From: Bacteroidetes bacterium UBA4414
Lineage (GTDB): Bacteria; Bacteroidota; Bacteroidia; Chitinophagales; Chitinophagaceae
Assembly (NCBI GenBank): GCA_002389765.1
Contig: DGQM01000024.1
Span: 373,898-437,897 of the forward strand
Length of the DNA: 64,000 nucleotides
Reading direction: 5' to 3'
In this document: piece after piece, positions 1-8,238 of the stretch
How the letters are laid out: each line of letters opens with the position of its first letter
Numbering within the stretch: the first letter of the stretch is position 1
The notes under the pieces: generated by a model
What the model was told of the DNA's origin: nothing
What the model saw: only the letters and a program-made list of their open reading frames with translations
Databases searched by the model: none
Position numbers and translations under genes: made by a program

Positions 1-533
1 TAACGGTAGCAAAAGTGAAATCTGACGCAGGTCCTGACCGTACATTAGATGATGGCGCTACTACACTTGTAGGTGGACCATTTACTAGTGTGGGTACAAA
101 CTATACATACAAATGGACACCTGACAGATACATAAGCAGTACAGGTATTGCCAACCCTACAGTATATCCTCCGTTCGACTATACTTATTACCTGACAGTT
201 ACAGACGAAAATTCAGGTTGTAAAGCAACTGATACAGTAGTTGTAAATGTAGGCTGTAACGGAGCTAATCTTCCTAATGCATTTATACCAGAGGGTAATA
301 AGTTCCAAAATCGTTTTGGTTTGGCAAACAGCCAGATTGTGAAAGTATTGGAATTCAGCGTATTCGATCGCTGGGGACGTAAAGTGTTCACAACAACTGA
401 TGCAACAAAAGAATGGGATGGTAAAGTGAATGATCAGGTAGCACCAATGGGCGTATATGTATGGATTGTAGATGGTTTCTGCTCTTCGGGCAAACGCATA
501 CAAGCACAGGGTAATGTTACTTTAATACGATAA
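1..533 (+). CDS. T9SS type B cargo protein, 3' end only
   Basis: The frame is open to the left edge (reading from base 3), so this is the C-terminal part of a larger secreted protein. The first 80 or so residues look like the end of a PKD/Ig-like beta-sandwich (VTDENSGCKATDTVVVNV). The last 85 residues are a gliding-motility-associated C-terminal domain (CHU_C type): NAFIPEGN near the start, then FSVFDRWGRKVF, WDGK, and GVYVWIV. This domain directs export through the type IX secretion system and is typical of very long cell-surface adhesins. The GTG at base 15 is only the first possible start inside the window and is not the real one. A terminator follows directly. The protein's own role cannot be read from this fragment. 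Confidence 0.85.
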   Translation, partial: TVAKVKSDAGPDRTLDDGATTLVGGPFTSVGTNYTYKWTPDRYISSTGIANPTVYPPFDYTYYLTVTDENSGCKATDTVVVNVGCNGANLPNAFIPEGNKFQNRFGLANSQIVKVLEFSVFDRWGRKVFTTTDATKEWDGKVNDQVAPMGVYVWIVDGFCSSGKRIQAQGNVTLIR

Positions 534-554
534 TATACTAAACGATTCATAAGA

Positions 555-584
555 AAAAGGCTATCATTTAATGATAGCCTTTTT
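555..584 (+). terminator. intrinsic terminator after the T9SS cargo gene
   Basis: A near-perfect stem (555-568 against 570-583, AAAAGGCTATCAT and its complement) with a T-rich 3' side lies about 20 bases after the stop codon. Confidence 0.8.
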
Positions 585-687
585 CTATGCAGGTTATTTT
601 AACCCGTTAATAGTTGCTTAATTGTTATCATAAGTAGAGATACAAACCGTTGATTAGAGATTTAAAGGAAGCACTTTAGTATAATCG

Positions 688-732
688 AAAAGCGTTTAAC
701 GGTGTATATGTAGTACACTGTTAGACGCTTTA
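688..732. terminator. bidirectional terminator between cargo gene and sensor kinase
   Basis: An imperfect inverted repeat, AAAGCGTTTAACGGTGTA against TACACTGTTAGACGCTTT, is flanked by A/T runs. It lies just past the stop codon of the minus-strand kinase and probably ends that transcript. The rest of 585-759 shows no gene. Confidence 0.7.
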
Positions 733-759
733 ATTGTTTTCTTATATGCTTTTAAATAA

Positions 760-2034
760 CTATGCCAGTGGAAGCATTACTGTAAATGTGCTGCCTTTGC
801 CAAGAGAACTATCTACATTTACCTTACCCTGATGTGCCTCAACTGTAGCTTTCACATAACTGAGGCCAAGCCCGAACCCTTTAACATTGTGAATATTACC
901 CGTATGTGCTCGATAGAATTTCTCGAATACCCTGGACTGGGTTTCTCTGTTCATACCTATACCATTGTCTTTTACAACAATAGCCAGCATGCCATTCATA
1001 ATCTTGGTCGAAACCTCAATGTGCAGGTTTTCTTTTGAATATTTGATGGCATTATCCAGCAGGTTGAAGACGATGTTGGAAAAGTGAACCTCATCAGCCT
1101 CTATTACATGCCTGTCTGCATTCAGTGATAGCGATAATGAGCCGTTCTTCTCTTGTATTTGTAGCGAGAGATTGTCTGCTACTTTGTTTATAATCTCATG
1201 TGCATCCAGTTTTTGCAGGTTCAGTTTTATGTCTTGACGCTCTATGCGGGCAGCCTGTAGTATCTTCTCTACCTGTTTATTCATACGTTTATTCTCGTCC
1301 TTTATCATGCCACTGTAGTAGCGTACTTTGTCCGAGTCGTGAATCACTTTTTCGTTAGTAAGTGCATCTATGGCCAATGATATGGTAGCAAGTGGCGTTT
1401 TTAGCTCGTGCGTCATATTATTGATGAAGTCAGACTTTATCTCTGAAAGCTTCTTCTGGTTGAAGAGTGTGCGTACCGTAAGCGCAAAGGCCGATATAAT
1501 GATAGCTGTAAAGAAGATAGATGCAGCAATCATCCAGCCCATCTTTTTCAGGATGTAGTTTTTGTCTTCGCTTATATACAGGTGAAAAACTTCAGGTGTA
1601 CGAGATCTGTCAGGATCTGGTGTCAGCGATATAGAAATACCATCGTTCAGGTTATCTATATTAAAACCTTTAGAATTCTTTACAGGAACCTGATATATAT
1701 TAGTAATGGCATACTCATATTTTTCTTTGATATTGTATTTCCGTAGCGATGTGTCAACAATCAGCCTTACTTCATCATCGCTCAATGTCTGCACCGTAAA
1801 GCCCTGCAAATAGTACATTTTAGACTCCTCGTCCAGATAGCCGATGTTGCCTGATTTTATCAGGTAATTGCGCCAAGCCATTTCTTTTATCTGGTTCAGT
1901 GCATAGCCAATATCTTCTTTTCTTTGGTTTTGCCGCAGCTTTATGGCATCCCTAATCCACGACATCTGTATAAATATGATGCCGAGTACAGACAGGGTTA
2001 TCAGAAATACTATGACCGGAAATACTCTTTTCAT
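760..2034 (-). CDS. sensor histidine kinase, orphan
   Basis: Inner-membrane sensor kinase of 424 residues. Membrane segments lie at about 5-25 and 166-190 and enclose a periplasmic sensor region of about 140 residues with no recognisable domain. The HisKA H-box is MTHELKTPLA (His at about 209). The catalytic ATPase domain has N-box NLLDNAIKYS (about 324-333), G1 KDNGIGM (about 355-361) and G2 GFGLGLSYV (about 386-394). No response regulator lies next to it: the neighbours are a T9SS cargo gene downstream and a divergent ABC operon upstream, so the partner is elsewhere or lost. The ATG at 2034 is preceded by a consensus -7 box. Ligand unknown. Confidence 0.93.
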   Translation of the reverse strand: MKRVFPVIVFLITLSVLGIIFIQMSWIRDAIKLRQNQRKEDIGYALNQIKEMAWRNYLIKSGNIGYLDEESKMYYLQGFTVQTLSDDEVRLIVDTSLRKYNIKEKYEYAITNIYQVPVKNSKGFNIDNLNDGISISLTPDPDRSRTPEVFHLYISEDKNYILKKMGWMIAASIFFTAIIISAFALTVRTLFNQKKLSEIKSDFINNMTHELKTPLATISLAIDALTNEKVIHDSDKVRYYSGMIKDENKRMNKQVEKILQAARIERQDIKLNLQKLDAHEIINKVADNLSLQIQEKNGSLSLSLNADRHVIEADEVHFSNIVFNLLDNAIKYSKENLHIEVSTKIMNGMLAIVVKDNGIGMNRETQSRVFEKFYRAHTGNIHNVKGFGLGLSYVKATVEAHQGKVNVDSSLGKGSTFTVMLPLA

Positions 2035-2041
2035 GTTATCG

Positions 2042-2049
2042 CAAAATTA
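2042..2049 (-). promoter_or_regulatory. -7 box (TAATTTTG) of the sensor kinase
   Basis: It matches TAnnTTTG on the minus strand and ends 7 bases before the ATG, so the leader would be only a few bases long. No clear -33 TTG is visible at the right spacing. Confidence 0.5.
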
Positions 2050-2202
2050 AATGCAAACAGGGGTAATGCAGATAGCTTTCTTTGGTTTAACGCCAATTTA
2101 ACGCCAAGATACTACACTGCTTATGGCTGAAAATACAATTGTTTTTAGTTTTTGTAATTAATTATAAACTATACGGCATATACGCTGTTATTTTGCATAT
2201 CA

Positions 2203-3129
2203 ATGGCAGCAGATATAATTATAGAAGCTAAAAATCTATCCAAGTCTTTTGGTAAGTTCAGAGCCGTAGAAGACCTTTCTTTTGCCATCAATCACGGCGA
2301 TGTATACGGTTTCCTGGGGCAAAATGGTGCTGGTAAAAGCACTACCATGCGTATGTTGTTGGGGCTTATTTTTCCGGACGAGGGTAGTGTATATATCAAA
2401 GGTGAAAAATTTGGGAACCGTAGCAGGCATTTGCTAAAGCATGTTGGGGCGGTTATCGAGCGCCCCGATTTATATAAATACCTTTCCGGTTGGGATAACC
2501 TACGCATGTTTGCACAGCTGAGTGGAGTGCCAATAACTAATGGCAGATTGCACGAAGTGTTGGAGATTGTAGGGCTGAAGGGTAGAGAGCAGGATAAAGT
2601 AAAAGGCTATTCGCAGGGGATGAAGCAACGCTTGGGTATAGCCATAGCGATGGTGCACAATCCCGATTTGCTGATATTGGACGAGCCTACAAACGGGCTC
2701 GATCCGCAAGGTATCTACGAGATGCGTGTGCTGATACAGCGTCTTAGCAAAGACTTTGGTAAAACCATATTAATATCTTCTCACCTGCTGCACGAAATAG
2801 AGCAGATTGCTACGCGAATGATTATCATAAATCGTGGTAAAAAGATAATAGAAGGGGATGTTACTACATTGCTTTCGCCTGATGATACAAATGTAGATGT
2901 ACGCATCGGTGCTGTTGATATTACACCCTCATTAAAGGCATCTAAATGGGTAGCTGCATTGACTAATGAAGCGGATGGCAAACTCCAATTTCGGATGAAT
3001 CCTTCCAATATTCCTGCACTTACCAAATGGCTGGTGGAACAAGGTGCAGATGTCTATGAAATTAATGCATCACACTCACTGGAGGCTTATTTCTTGTCAC
3101 TAACAAACGAAGACAATGCTAAGGCTTGA
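2203..3129 (+). CDS. ABC transporter ATP-binding protein (ABC-2 type exporter)
   Basis: ATPase subunit of 308 residues. Walker A GQNGAGKST is at about 39-47, the signature YSQGMKQR at about 136-143, and Walker B LLILDEP at about 156-162, followed by the D-loop. A C-terminal extension of about 80 residues is of the kind found in drug or lipid exporter ATPases of the CcmA/NatA group. Its last 14 bases overlap the permease gene, and the LolA-like gene follows with a 4-base overlap, so the three are translated together. A near-consensus TATTTTG box ends 7 bases before the ATG. Substrate unknown; the LolA-like partner hints at lipid or lipoprotein handling, but that is inference. Confidence 0.92.
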   Translation: MAADIIIEAKNLSKSFGKFRAVEDLSFAINHGDVYGFLGQNGAGKSTTMRMLLGLIFPDEGSVYIKGEKFGNRSRHLLKHVGAVIERPDLYKYLSGWDNLRMFAQLSGVPITNGRLHEVLEIVGLKGREQDKVKGYSQGMKQRLGIAIAMVHNPDLLILDEPTNGLDPQGIYEMRVLIQRLSKDFGKTILISSHLLHEIEQIATRMIIINRGKKIIEGDVTTLLSPDDTNVDVRIGAVDITPSLKASKWVAALTNEADGKLQFRMNPSNIPALTKWLVEQGADVYEINASHSLEAYFLSLTNEDNAKA

Positions 3130-3946
3130 GCTCTATAAAATATTCAAACGTCCGCGTACATATATCAGCTTTGCTATCATCACAGCATTTGCATTGGTTA
3201 TACAATTGGCGCTGGTTGCCGATGGCAAGAACTTTATATCATTTGCACTACAGGCTGTAAACGAACAGTTTGATATCAAAGGAAATATCCTGAATGGATA
3301 CTTAGTTACATACATCATATTGCAGTCTTTATTGGTACAAATACCACTTCTGGTTGCGCTTGTTGCAGGCGATGTATTGGCTGGCGAGGCCAATATGGGT
3401 ACTATGCGTCTGTTGCTTACAAAGCCTGTATCGCGTACCAAACTGGTATTGGTAAAGTATGCAGCATCTGTATGCTATGCATTAATGCTTATTACATGGC
3501 TGGCTATAATAGCATTGGCATTATCGGTTTCAATATTTGGTGCTGGTGATTTGATAAATCTCAAAAGCGATTCATTTGTTATTATACTGAAACAGGACGT
3601 GCTTTGGCGTTATTTGGCTGCATTTGGGTTTGCCGCATTGGCTATGTCTACTGTTTCTGCATTAGCATTGTTCCTTTCTTCATTTGCAGATAATGCTATT
3701 GGCCCTATCATGGGTACAATGGGGGTAATAGTAGTGCTGATGATTTTCACCACGCTCGATTTGCCCATATTCAACACCATCAGCAAATACCTGTTTACCA
3801 CGCATATGATAGGGTGGAAAGGTTTTTTTGACGATCCCGTACCGTATGCGGCTATAACAAGGTCGGCAGTTATATTGGCTATATATACAGTATTGTTTGT
3901 AGGGGCTACTATTTGGTGGTTCAATAAAAAAGATATTCAGTCATGA
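3116..3946 (+). CDS. ABC-2 family permease
   Basis: Polytopic inner-membrane protein of 276 residues with about six hydrophobic segments. It has the ABC-2 layout: a first helix near residues 15-35, the cytoplasmic stretch EANMGTMRLLLTKPVSR that is characteristic of these permeases, and a helix near the C-terminus. It starts inside the end of the ATPase gene (14-base overlap) and ends in an ATGA overlap with the next gene. It pairs with the upstream ATPase; transport substrate unknown. Confidence 0.88.
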   Translation: MLRLELYKIFKRPRTYISFAIITAFALVIQLALVADGKNFISFALQAVNEQFDIKGNILNGYLVTYIILQSLLVQIPLLVALVAGDVLAGEANMGTMRLLLTKPVSRTKLVLVKYAASVCYALMLITWLAIIALALSVSIFGAGDLINLKSDSFVIILKQDVLWRYLAAFGFAALAMSTVSALALFLSSFADNAIGPIMGTMGVIVVLMIFTTLDLPIFNTISKYLFTTHMIGWKGFFDDPVPYAAITRSAVILAIYTVLFVGATIWWFNKKDIQS

Positions 3947-4653
3947 GGAAGGTATTATTGACAGGCTTGTTCAGTGTGTGTGCATCATTAGCATCTGCAC
4001 AGCAGATGGAAGCAAATCTGCTGTTCACAAAGCTGAGGAGTAAAATAGATGCGGTAAAAGACTATGTAGCCACGGTAGATATGAAGATTGATGTATCCTT
4101 TATAAAAGTGCCTAAGCTGAAAGGGAAGCTTTACTTCAAAGCGCCGGACAAGATGAAACTGGAGCGTAATGGAGGTATCTCTATTTTGCCCAAAAACAGC
4201 ATCAATATGACGGTCAATAACCTATTGCCGGCATCGGGTGCTACCGTAATAGATGCTGGTACTGATAATATTAAAGGAACACCTGTTCGCATATTGAAGG
4301 TAATACCGGATGCAGAAGGTGATATTGTACTGTCTAAAATATGGGTAGATGAAAAAAGACTATTGGCACTGAAGACGGAAACTACTACCCGCGATAATGG
4401 TACTGTAAAAATGGAACTGGAATTTGGTAAGTACGAGAATCAGGCTCTTCCGGATAGGGTAACATTCTATTTGGATGTAAAAGACTTTAAGCTGCCTAAG
4501 GGCGTAACTATGGATTATGAAACTAATCAGCAGCCTGCACCTAAACCCGAGGAAAAGGGTAAAATGAAAAAAGGAAAGATATTAATTAATTATCTGGACT
4601 ATACGGTGAATAAAGGCATTGCAGACAATGTCTTTGCCGAAAAGAAGAAATAA
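3943..4653 (+). CDS. LolA-like periplasmic lipoprotein-carrier family protein
   Basis: Predicted periplasmic protein of 236 residues with a Sec signal peptide ending near SLASAQ. The body has the half-barrel pattern of the LolA/LolB and outer-membrane lipoprotein-sorting family: an early FTKLRSKIDAVKDY helix, then KGKLYFKAPDKMKLER, then a run of amphipathic strands and LEFGKYENQALPDRVTFYL. It is the third gene of the ABC operon (ATGA overlap), so it may carry or sense the transported lipid. The last 40 residues are rich in K, P and E. The family call rests on pattern only. Confidence 0.6.
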   Translation: MRKVLLTGLFSVCASLASAQQMEANLLFTKLRSKIDAVKDYVATVDMKIDVSFIKVPKLKGKLYFKAPDKMKLERNGGISILPKNSINMTVNNLLPASGATVIDAGTDNIKGTPVRILKVIPDAEGDIVLSKIWVDEKRLLALKTETTTRDNGTVKMELEFGKYENQALPDRVTFYLDVKDFKLPKGVTMDYETNQQPAPKPEEKGKMKKGKILINYLDYTVNKGIADNVFAEKKK

Positions 4654-4723
4654 ATTTTCAGCCTAAAACCTTTTGCAACATCAATATATTGTTTAGTTTT
4701 AGGGGATAATACGATACTTTATT

Positions 4724-5239
4724 ATGAAATATTGTTTACTGATTGTATTCTCATTATTGACGATTGCTTCCTGCAAAAAGGTAGAAGTACCGCAATCTAA
4801 GCAGGAAAAATTGCGTGCATCAGATTGGGTAGTAGATACAATCATGGTTACGTATCTGGATACGAATGGTGCTGATTCTGAAATAGTAGGTGCATGGAAA
4901 CGTTATGAAAACGGCGCGGAAACTTACGATAGACCATCTTGCTACAAAGACGATAAAATTCAGTTCAAAGAAAACTTCAGCGGTGTGCATGTAACCGGTG
5001 CTGAAAACTGTACATCAAACGAACCTGCATTTATAGATTTTACATGGGGTTTCAGAGATGCAGATACTAAGTTTTATATCTATGGTTTGTACAACCTATT
5101 TGGTGTTGATGTAAACGCAGATATACTGTATTTTAAAGATGACGAGTTTTCATTTGTATTCCGTAAAAAAATACAAAGAAATTCTACATCTACCGATAGC
5201 ATAACGGTAAAGAATACATTTAAATTAAAGAAAAAGTAA
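4724..5239 (+). CDS. SPII lipoprotein, unknown function
   Basis: 171 residues with a short hydrophobic leader and the lipobox TIASC (Cys at about 17), followed by KK. The mature part is mostly beta and acidic (WKRYENGAETYDRPSCYKDD, TWGFRDADTKFYIYGLY), with two or three cysteines. The overall look is like the small lipocalin-like lipoproteins common in this phylum. It lies 70 bases after the LolA-like gene and is followed by a terminator, so it may be the last gene of that unit. No specific role can be given. Confidence 0.75.
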   Translation: MKYCLLIVFSLLTIASCKKVEVPQSKQEKLRASDWVVDTIMVTYLDTNGADSEIVGAWKRYENGAETYDRPSCYKDDKIQFKENFSGVHVTGAENCTSNEPAFIDFTWGFRDADTKFYIYGLYNLFGVDVNADILYFKDDEFSFVFRKKIQRNSTSTDSITVKNTFKLKKK

Positions 5240-5257
5240 CCGGCAAACTTATGTCAT

Positions 5258-5290
5258 AAACCCACCGGTACTATATCGGTGGGTTTTTTA
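5258..5290 (+). terminator. intrinsic terminator
   Basis: Perfect stem AAACCCACCG against CGGTGGGTTT, a 9-base loop, then a T-run. Confidence 0.9.
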
Positions 5291-5309
5291 TATCCACGAA
5301 GGCAATTCG

Positions 5310-5317
5310 TACATTTG
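5310..5317 (+). promoter_or_regulatory. -7 box (TACATTTG) of thrS
   Basis: Perfect TAnnTTTG match, 30 bases before the thrS ATG and 20 bases after the previous terminator. The -33 region is T-rich without a clean TTG. Confidence 0.6.
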
Positions 5318-5347
5318 CAACCAATTAATAACGATTATCAATAGTTT

Positions 5348-7294
5348 ATGATACATATTACACTACCCGACGGAGCCGTACGCGAGTACCAGGAAGGGGT
5401 ATCGGCCATGGATGTGGCAAAATCCATCAGCGAAGGGCTGGCACGCAAAGTGTTGGCTGCAGAGGTGAATGGAGAGGTTTGGGATGCTTCTCGTCCTATT
5501 AATAGCGATGCAAGCCTGAAACTGTTGACGTGGGATAATAAAGAAGGTAAATCTACCTTCTGGCACTCATCTGCCCACCTGATGGCAGAAGCACTTGAGG
5601 CGCTGTATCCGGGTGTGAAACTGGGTATTGGCCCTTCTATCGAAACAGGCTTTTATTATGATATAGACCTTGGTGATAACAGGGTTATCAAAGAAGAAGA
5701 CCTGAAGAAGATAGAAGACAAGATGAAGGAACTTGCTAAAAACAATAGCGTATATGCACGCAAAGATGTTAGCAAGAGCGATGCAGTGGCATATTTTACA
5801 GAAAAGCAAGACCCTTACAAACTGGAGCTGATTGAAGGTTTGGAAGATGGGCAGATAACATTCTATACACAAGGTGGTTTCACAGACCTGTGCCGTGGTC
5901 CACACATTCCGCATACAGGTTTTATCAAAGCCATCAAGCTGATGAATATTGCCGGTGCATACTGGAGAGGGAATGAAAAGAACAAAATGCTTACACGTAT
6001 TTACGGTGTAACATTCCCTGCACAGAAAGAGCTGGACGAGCACATAGCCCTGCTGGAAGAAGCGAAGAAACGCGACCACCGCAAGCTGGGTAAAGAATTG
6101 GAACTGTTTGCGTTCTCTGAAAAAGTAGGTAGCGGTTTGCCTTTATGGTTGCCGAAGGGTGCTATGTTGCGCGAACGCCTGCAACAATTCCTGCAAAAAG
6201 CGCAATTAGATACAGGTTATTTGCCTGTTATCACACCGCATATAGGTAGCAAGCAGTTGTATGTAACATCCGGCCACTGGGAAAAGTATGGTAAGGATAG
6301 CTTCCGCCCTATAACTACACCTCAAGAGGGTGAAGAGTTTATGCTGAAGCCGATGAACTGTCCGCACCACTGCGAGATATATAAAACGGCACCGCGTTCT
6401 TACAAAGACCTGCCGCTGCGTCTTGCAGAGTTTGGTACAGTATACCGTTACGAGCAGTCGGGCGAATTGCATGGTTTGACACGGGTTCGTGGCTTTACTC
6501 AAGATGATGCCCACCTTTTCTGCCGTCCTGATCAGGTATTGGAAGAGTTTAAGAAAGTGATAGACTTGGTGATGTATGTGTTTACATCGCTTGATTTCCA
6601 AAACTTTACAGCACAAGTATCGCTGCGCGATAAAGAAGACCGCAGCAAATACATAGGTAGCGAAGAAAACTGGCATATAGCAGAACAAGCCATCATACAA
6701 GCAGCAGCCGAAAAAGGCTTGAATACTATTGTTGAATATGGCGAAGCCGCGTTCTATGGTCCTAAGCTCGACTTTATGGTGAAGGATGCATTGGGGCGTA
6801 GCTGGCAGCTGGGTACTATACAGGTAGACTATAATCTGCCTGAACGCTTTGAGCTGGAATACGTAGATAGCGATAACAGCCGCAAACGCCCGGTAATGAT
6901 ACACCGTGCACCTTTCGGCTCTATGGAGCGCTTTGTAGCCGTATTGCTGGAACACTGTGGTGGTAACCTGCCTTTGTGGCTGGCACCTGTGCAGCTGAAA
7001 GTATTGCCTATCAGCGATAAATTTGGCGAATATGCAGAGCAGGTAGCTAAAGCACTGAAAGCAGAAGGCATCAGAGCCGAAGTAGATGACCGCAACGAGA
7101 AAATAGGCAAGAAAATACGCGATACAGAGCTGATGAAAGTGCCTTATATGCTGGTAGTGGGCGAGAAGGAAATGAACGAAGGCATGGTAGCTGTGCGCAA
7201 ACACGGCGAGGGTGATAAAGGAACATTGCCACTGCAGGAATTCATAACAGAAATAACAAACACTGTAAAAGAGCAAATTAGCGGTAAAAAATAG
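5348..7294 (+). CDS. thrS: threonine--tRNA ligase
   Basis: Cytosolic class II aminoacyl-tRNA synthetase that charges tRNA-Thr; 648 residues, the full family length. Order of domains: TGS (1-60), editing domain with the HxxxH zinc motif HSSAH (73-77) and GIGPSIETGFYYD, the catalytic core with the zinc-ligand motif MNCPHHCEIY, motif 2 EFGTVYRYEQSGELHGLTRVRGF, motif 3 HRAPFGSMERF, and the C-terminal anticodon-binding domain. It has its own promoter and is followed by infC, the conserved bacterial order. The large minus-strand ORF antisense to it is a shadow. Confidence 0.98.
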   Translation: MIHITLPDGAVREYQEGVSAMDVAKSISEGLARKVLAAEVNGEVWDASRPINSDASLKLLTWDNKEGKSTFWHSSAHLMAEALEALYPGVKLGIGPSIETGFYYDIDLGDNRVIKEEDLKKIEDKMKELAKNNSVYARKDVSKSDAVAYFTEKQDPYKLELIEGLEDGQITFYTQGGFTDLCRGPHIPHTGFIKAIKLMNIAGAYWRGNEKNKMLTRIYGVTFPAQKELDEHIALLEEAKKRDHRKLGKELELFAFSEKVGSGLPLWLPKGAMLRERLQQFLQKAQLDTGYLPVITPHIGSKQLYVTSGHWEKYGKDSFRPITTPQEGEEFMLKPMNCPHHCEIYKTAPRSYKDLPLRLAEFGTVYRYEQSGELHGLTRVRGFTQDDAHLFCRPDQVLEEFKKVIDLVMYVFTSLDFQNFTAQVSLRDKEDRSKYIGSEENWHIAEQAIIQAAAEKGLNTIVEYGEAAFYGPKLDFMVKDALGRSWQLGTIQVDYNLPERFELEYVDSDNSRKRPVMIHRAPFGSMERFVAVLLEHCGGNLPLWLAPVQLKVLPISDKFGEYAEQVAKALKAEGIRAEVDDRNEKIGKKIRDTELMKVPYMLVVGEKEMNEGMVAVRKHGEGDKGTLPLQEFITEITNTVKEQISGKK

Positions 7295-7328
7295 CTGTTT
7301 TAAATGTACATAAACATGACTGTTCATA

Positions 7329-7358
7329 TACATTTGAATTGTAAATACACTATTTTTG
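7329..7358 (+). promoter_or_regulatory. two -7 boxes upstream of infC
   Basis: TACATTTG at 7329-7336 and TATTTTTG at 7351-7358 both match TAnnTTTG, giving leaders of roughly 42 and 20 bases before the infC ATG. The upstream box is the right arm of a 7-bp inverted repeat (AAATGTA at 7302-7308, TACATTT at 7329-7335). Confidence 0.5.
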
Positions 7359-7381
7359 CCATCATTTATTAATAATCATTA

Positions 7382-7936
7382 ATGCAAAGAAGAAGTAAAG
7401 GACCATACTTTAGACCAAGAGTACCACAAAACGAACATCGTTTAAACCGTGAAATCACAGCACAGGAAGTGCGTTTGATAGGCGAGGGGATAGAACCTGC
7501 AGTCTACAAACTGGAAGATGCATTGAGGCTTGCACAAGAGCAGGAAGTGGATCTGGTAGAGATTTCTCCAAATGCGGTTCCTCCTGTATGTCGTCTTATC
7601 GACTACAAAAAGTTCCTCTACGAAAAGAAGAAGAAGGATAAAGAACAGAAGGCAAAATCTAAACAGTCTGAGCTGAAGGAAATCCGCTTTACGCCAAATA
7701 CAGATGAGCACGATTTCGACTTCAAAGCAAAGCACGCAGAGAAATTCCTGCAGGAAGGCAACAAGGTGAAATGCTATGTGCAATTCAAGGGTCGTGCCAT
7801 TATGTTTCAGGAACGCGGCGAGTTATTACTGTTAAAATTTGCTGAGAGATTGGCAGAGGTTGGTTCTTTGGAATCAATGCCTAAAATGGAAGGTCGTAGG
7901 ATGTTAGCTATCTTTACACCTAAGAAAAAGAAATAA
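7382..7936 (+). CDS. infC: translation initiation factor IF-3
   Basis: 184 residues with the two-domain IF3 layout: N-domain NREITAQEVRLIGEGIEP, a lysine-rich linker helix (KKFLYEKKKKDKEQKAKSK), and C-domain KEIRFTPNTDEHDFDFK with GRAIMFQERG. It binds the 30S subunit and proofreads start-codon selection. The start codon is ATG, so the AUU/AUC-based autoregulation known from enterobacteria does not apply here. The usual downstream partners rpmI and rplT are absent; two small-RNA-like cassettes follow instead. Confidence 0.97.
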   Translation: MQRRSKGPYFRPRVPQNEHRLNREITAQEVRLIGEGIEPAVYKLEDALRLAQEQEVDLVEISPNAVPPVCRLIDYKKFLYEKKKKDKEQKAKSKQSELKEIRFTPNTDEHDFDFKAKHAEKFLQEGNKVKCYVQFKGRAIMFQERGELLLLKFAERLAEVGSLESMPKMEGRRMLAIFTPKKKK

Positions 7937-7975
7937 TATTCTGTTAATAACACAGATTAAAATTTTGTAAGAAAC

Positions 7976-8006
7976 TTGTTTTAAATTAAAACCCTTCTTA
8001 CATTTG
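7976..8006 (+). promoter_or_regulatory. promoter of small-RNA cassette A
   Basis: TTG at 7976-7978, 20 bases, then TACATTTG at 7999-8006: both parts of the Bacteroidota sigma-A consensus at the right spacing. Start of transcription predicted near 8010-8012. Confidence 0.75.
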
Positions 8007-8009
8007 CAT

Positions 8010-8110
8010 TAGAAATTCTGATACCATATAGCGCTTCGGCGTTCATTATAAGAAGTTTTCATGGTGATAGGGTTTATAGGGGCTGGCCTGTTCTCAGGCT
8101 GGCTTTTTTG
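8010..8110 (+). ncRNA. candidate small RNA A, about 100 nt
   Basis: A promoter (7976-8006) and an intrinsic terminator (stem 8079-8090 and 8095-8106, then T6) bound a transcript of about 100 nt. Its 5' half can fold into a rod: GAAA-TTCT near 8012-8019 pairs with AGAA-gt-TTTC near 8051-8060, enclosing a bubble and a hairpin AGCGC-TTCG-GCGTT (8029-8042) closed by the very stable c(UUCG)g tetraloop. The 3' half, from 8053, is repeated almost exactly in cassette B. It resembles no RNA family I can name. A 6S-like RNA is one possibility (rod with a bubble), but the size is small. A 39-codon reading frame (8061-8180) also runs through it and is treated under findings. Confidence 0.6.
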
Positions 8111-8146
8111 TTTTATAAATATTTATACCACCATTGAAAAAAACTT

Positions 8147-8177
8147 TTTGGATAATTTTAATCAATATTTAATTTTG
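8147..8177 (+). promoter_or_regulatory. promoter of small-RNA cassette B
   Basis: TTTG at 8147-8150, 19 bases, then TAATTTTG at 8170-8177, a full consensus promoter. The predicted start (about 8182) coincides with the first base of the repeated block. Confidence 0.75.
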
Positions 8178-8181
8178 TAAA

Positions 8182-8238
8182 AGTTTTCATAGTGATAGGG
8201 TTTATAGGGGCTGGCCTGTTCTCAGGTCGGCTTTTTTA
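8182..8238 (+). ncRNA. candidate small RNA B, about 57 nt
   Basis: It consists almost only of the block shared with cassette A: an unpaired stretch with TGATAGGGTTTATAGG and a terminator hairpin (8207-8218 with 8223-8234) ending in T6. It lacks the UUCG hairpin of A. The gene at 8266 starts 28 bases further on, so B could instead be a terminated leader of that gene; a weaker box TACATTAG (8242-8249) could serve the gene independently. Confidence 0.5.

Noticed and set aside
6206..7333. 375-codon minus-strand ORF antisense to thrS
   Set aside because: Low-complexity composition rich in Cys, His, Tyr and Phe, no domain, and lies wholly opposite a certain gene; codon-bias shadow.
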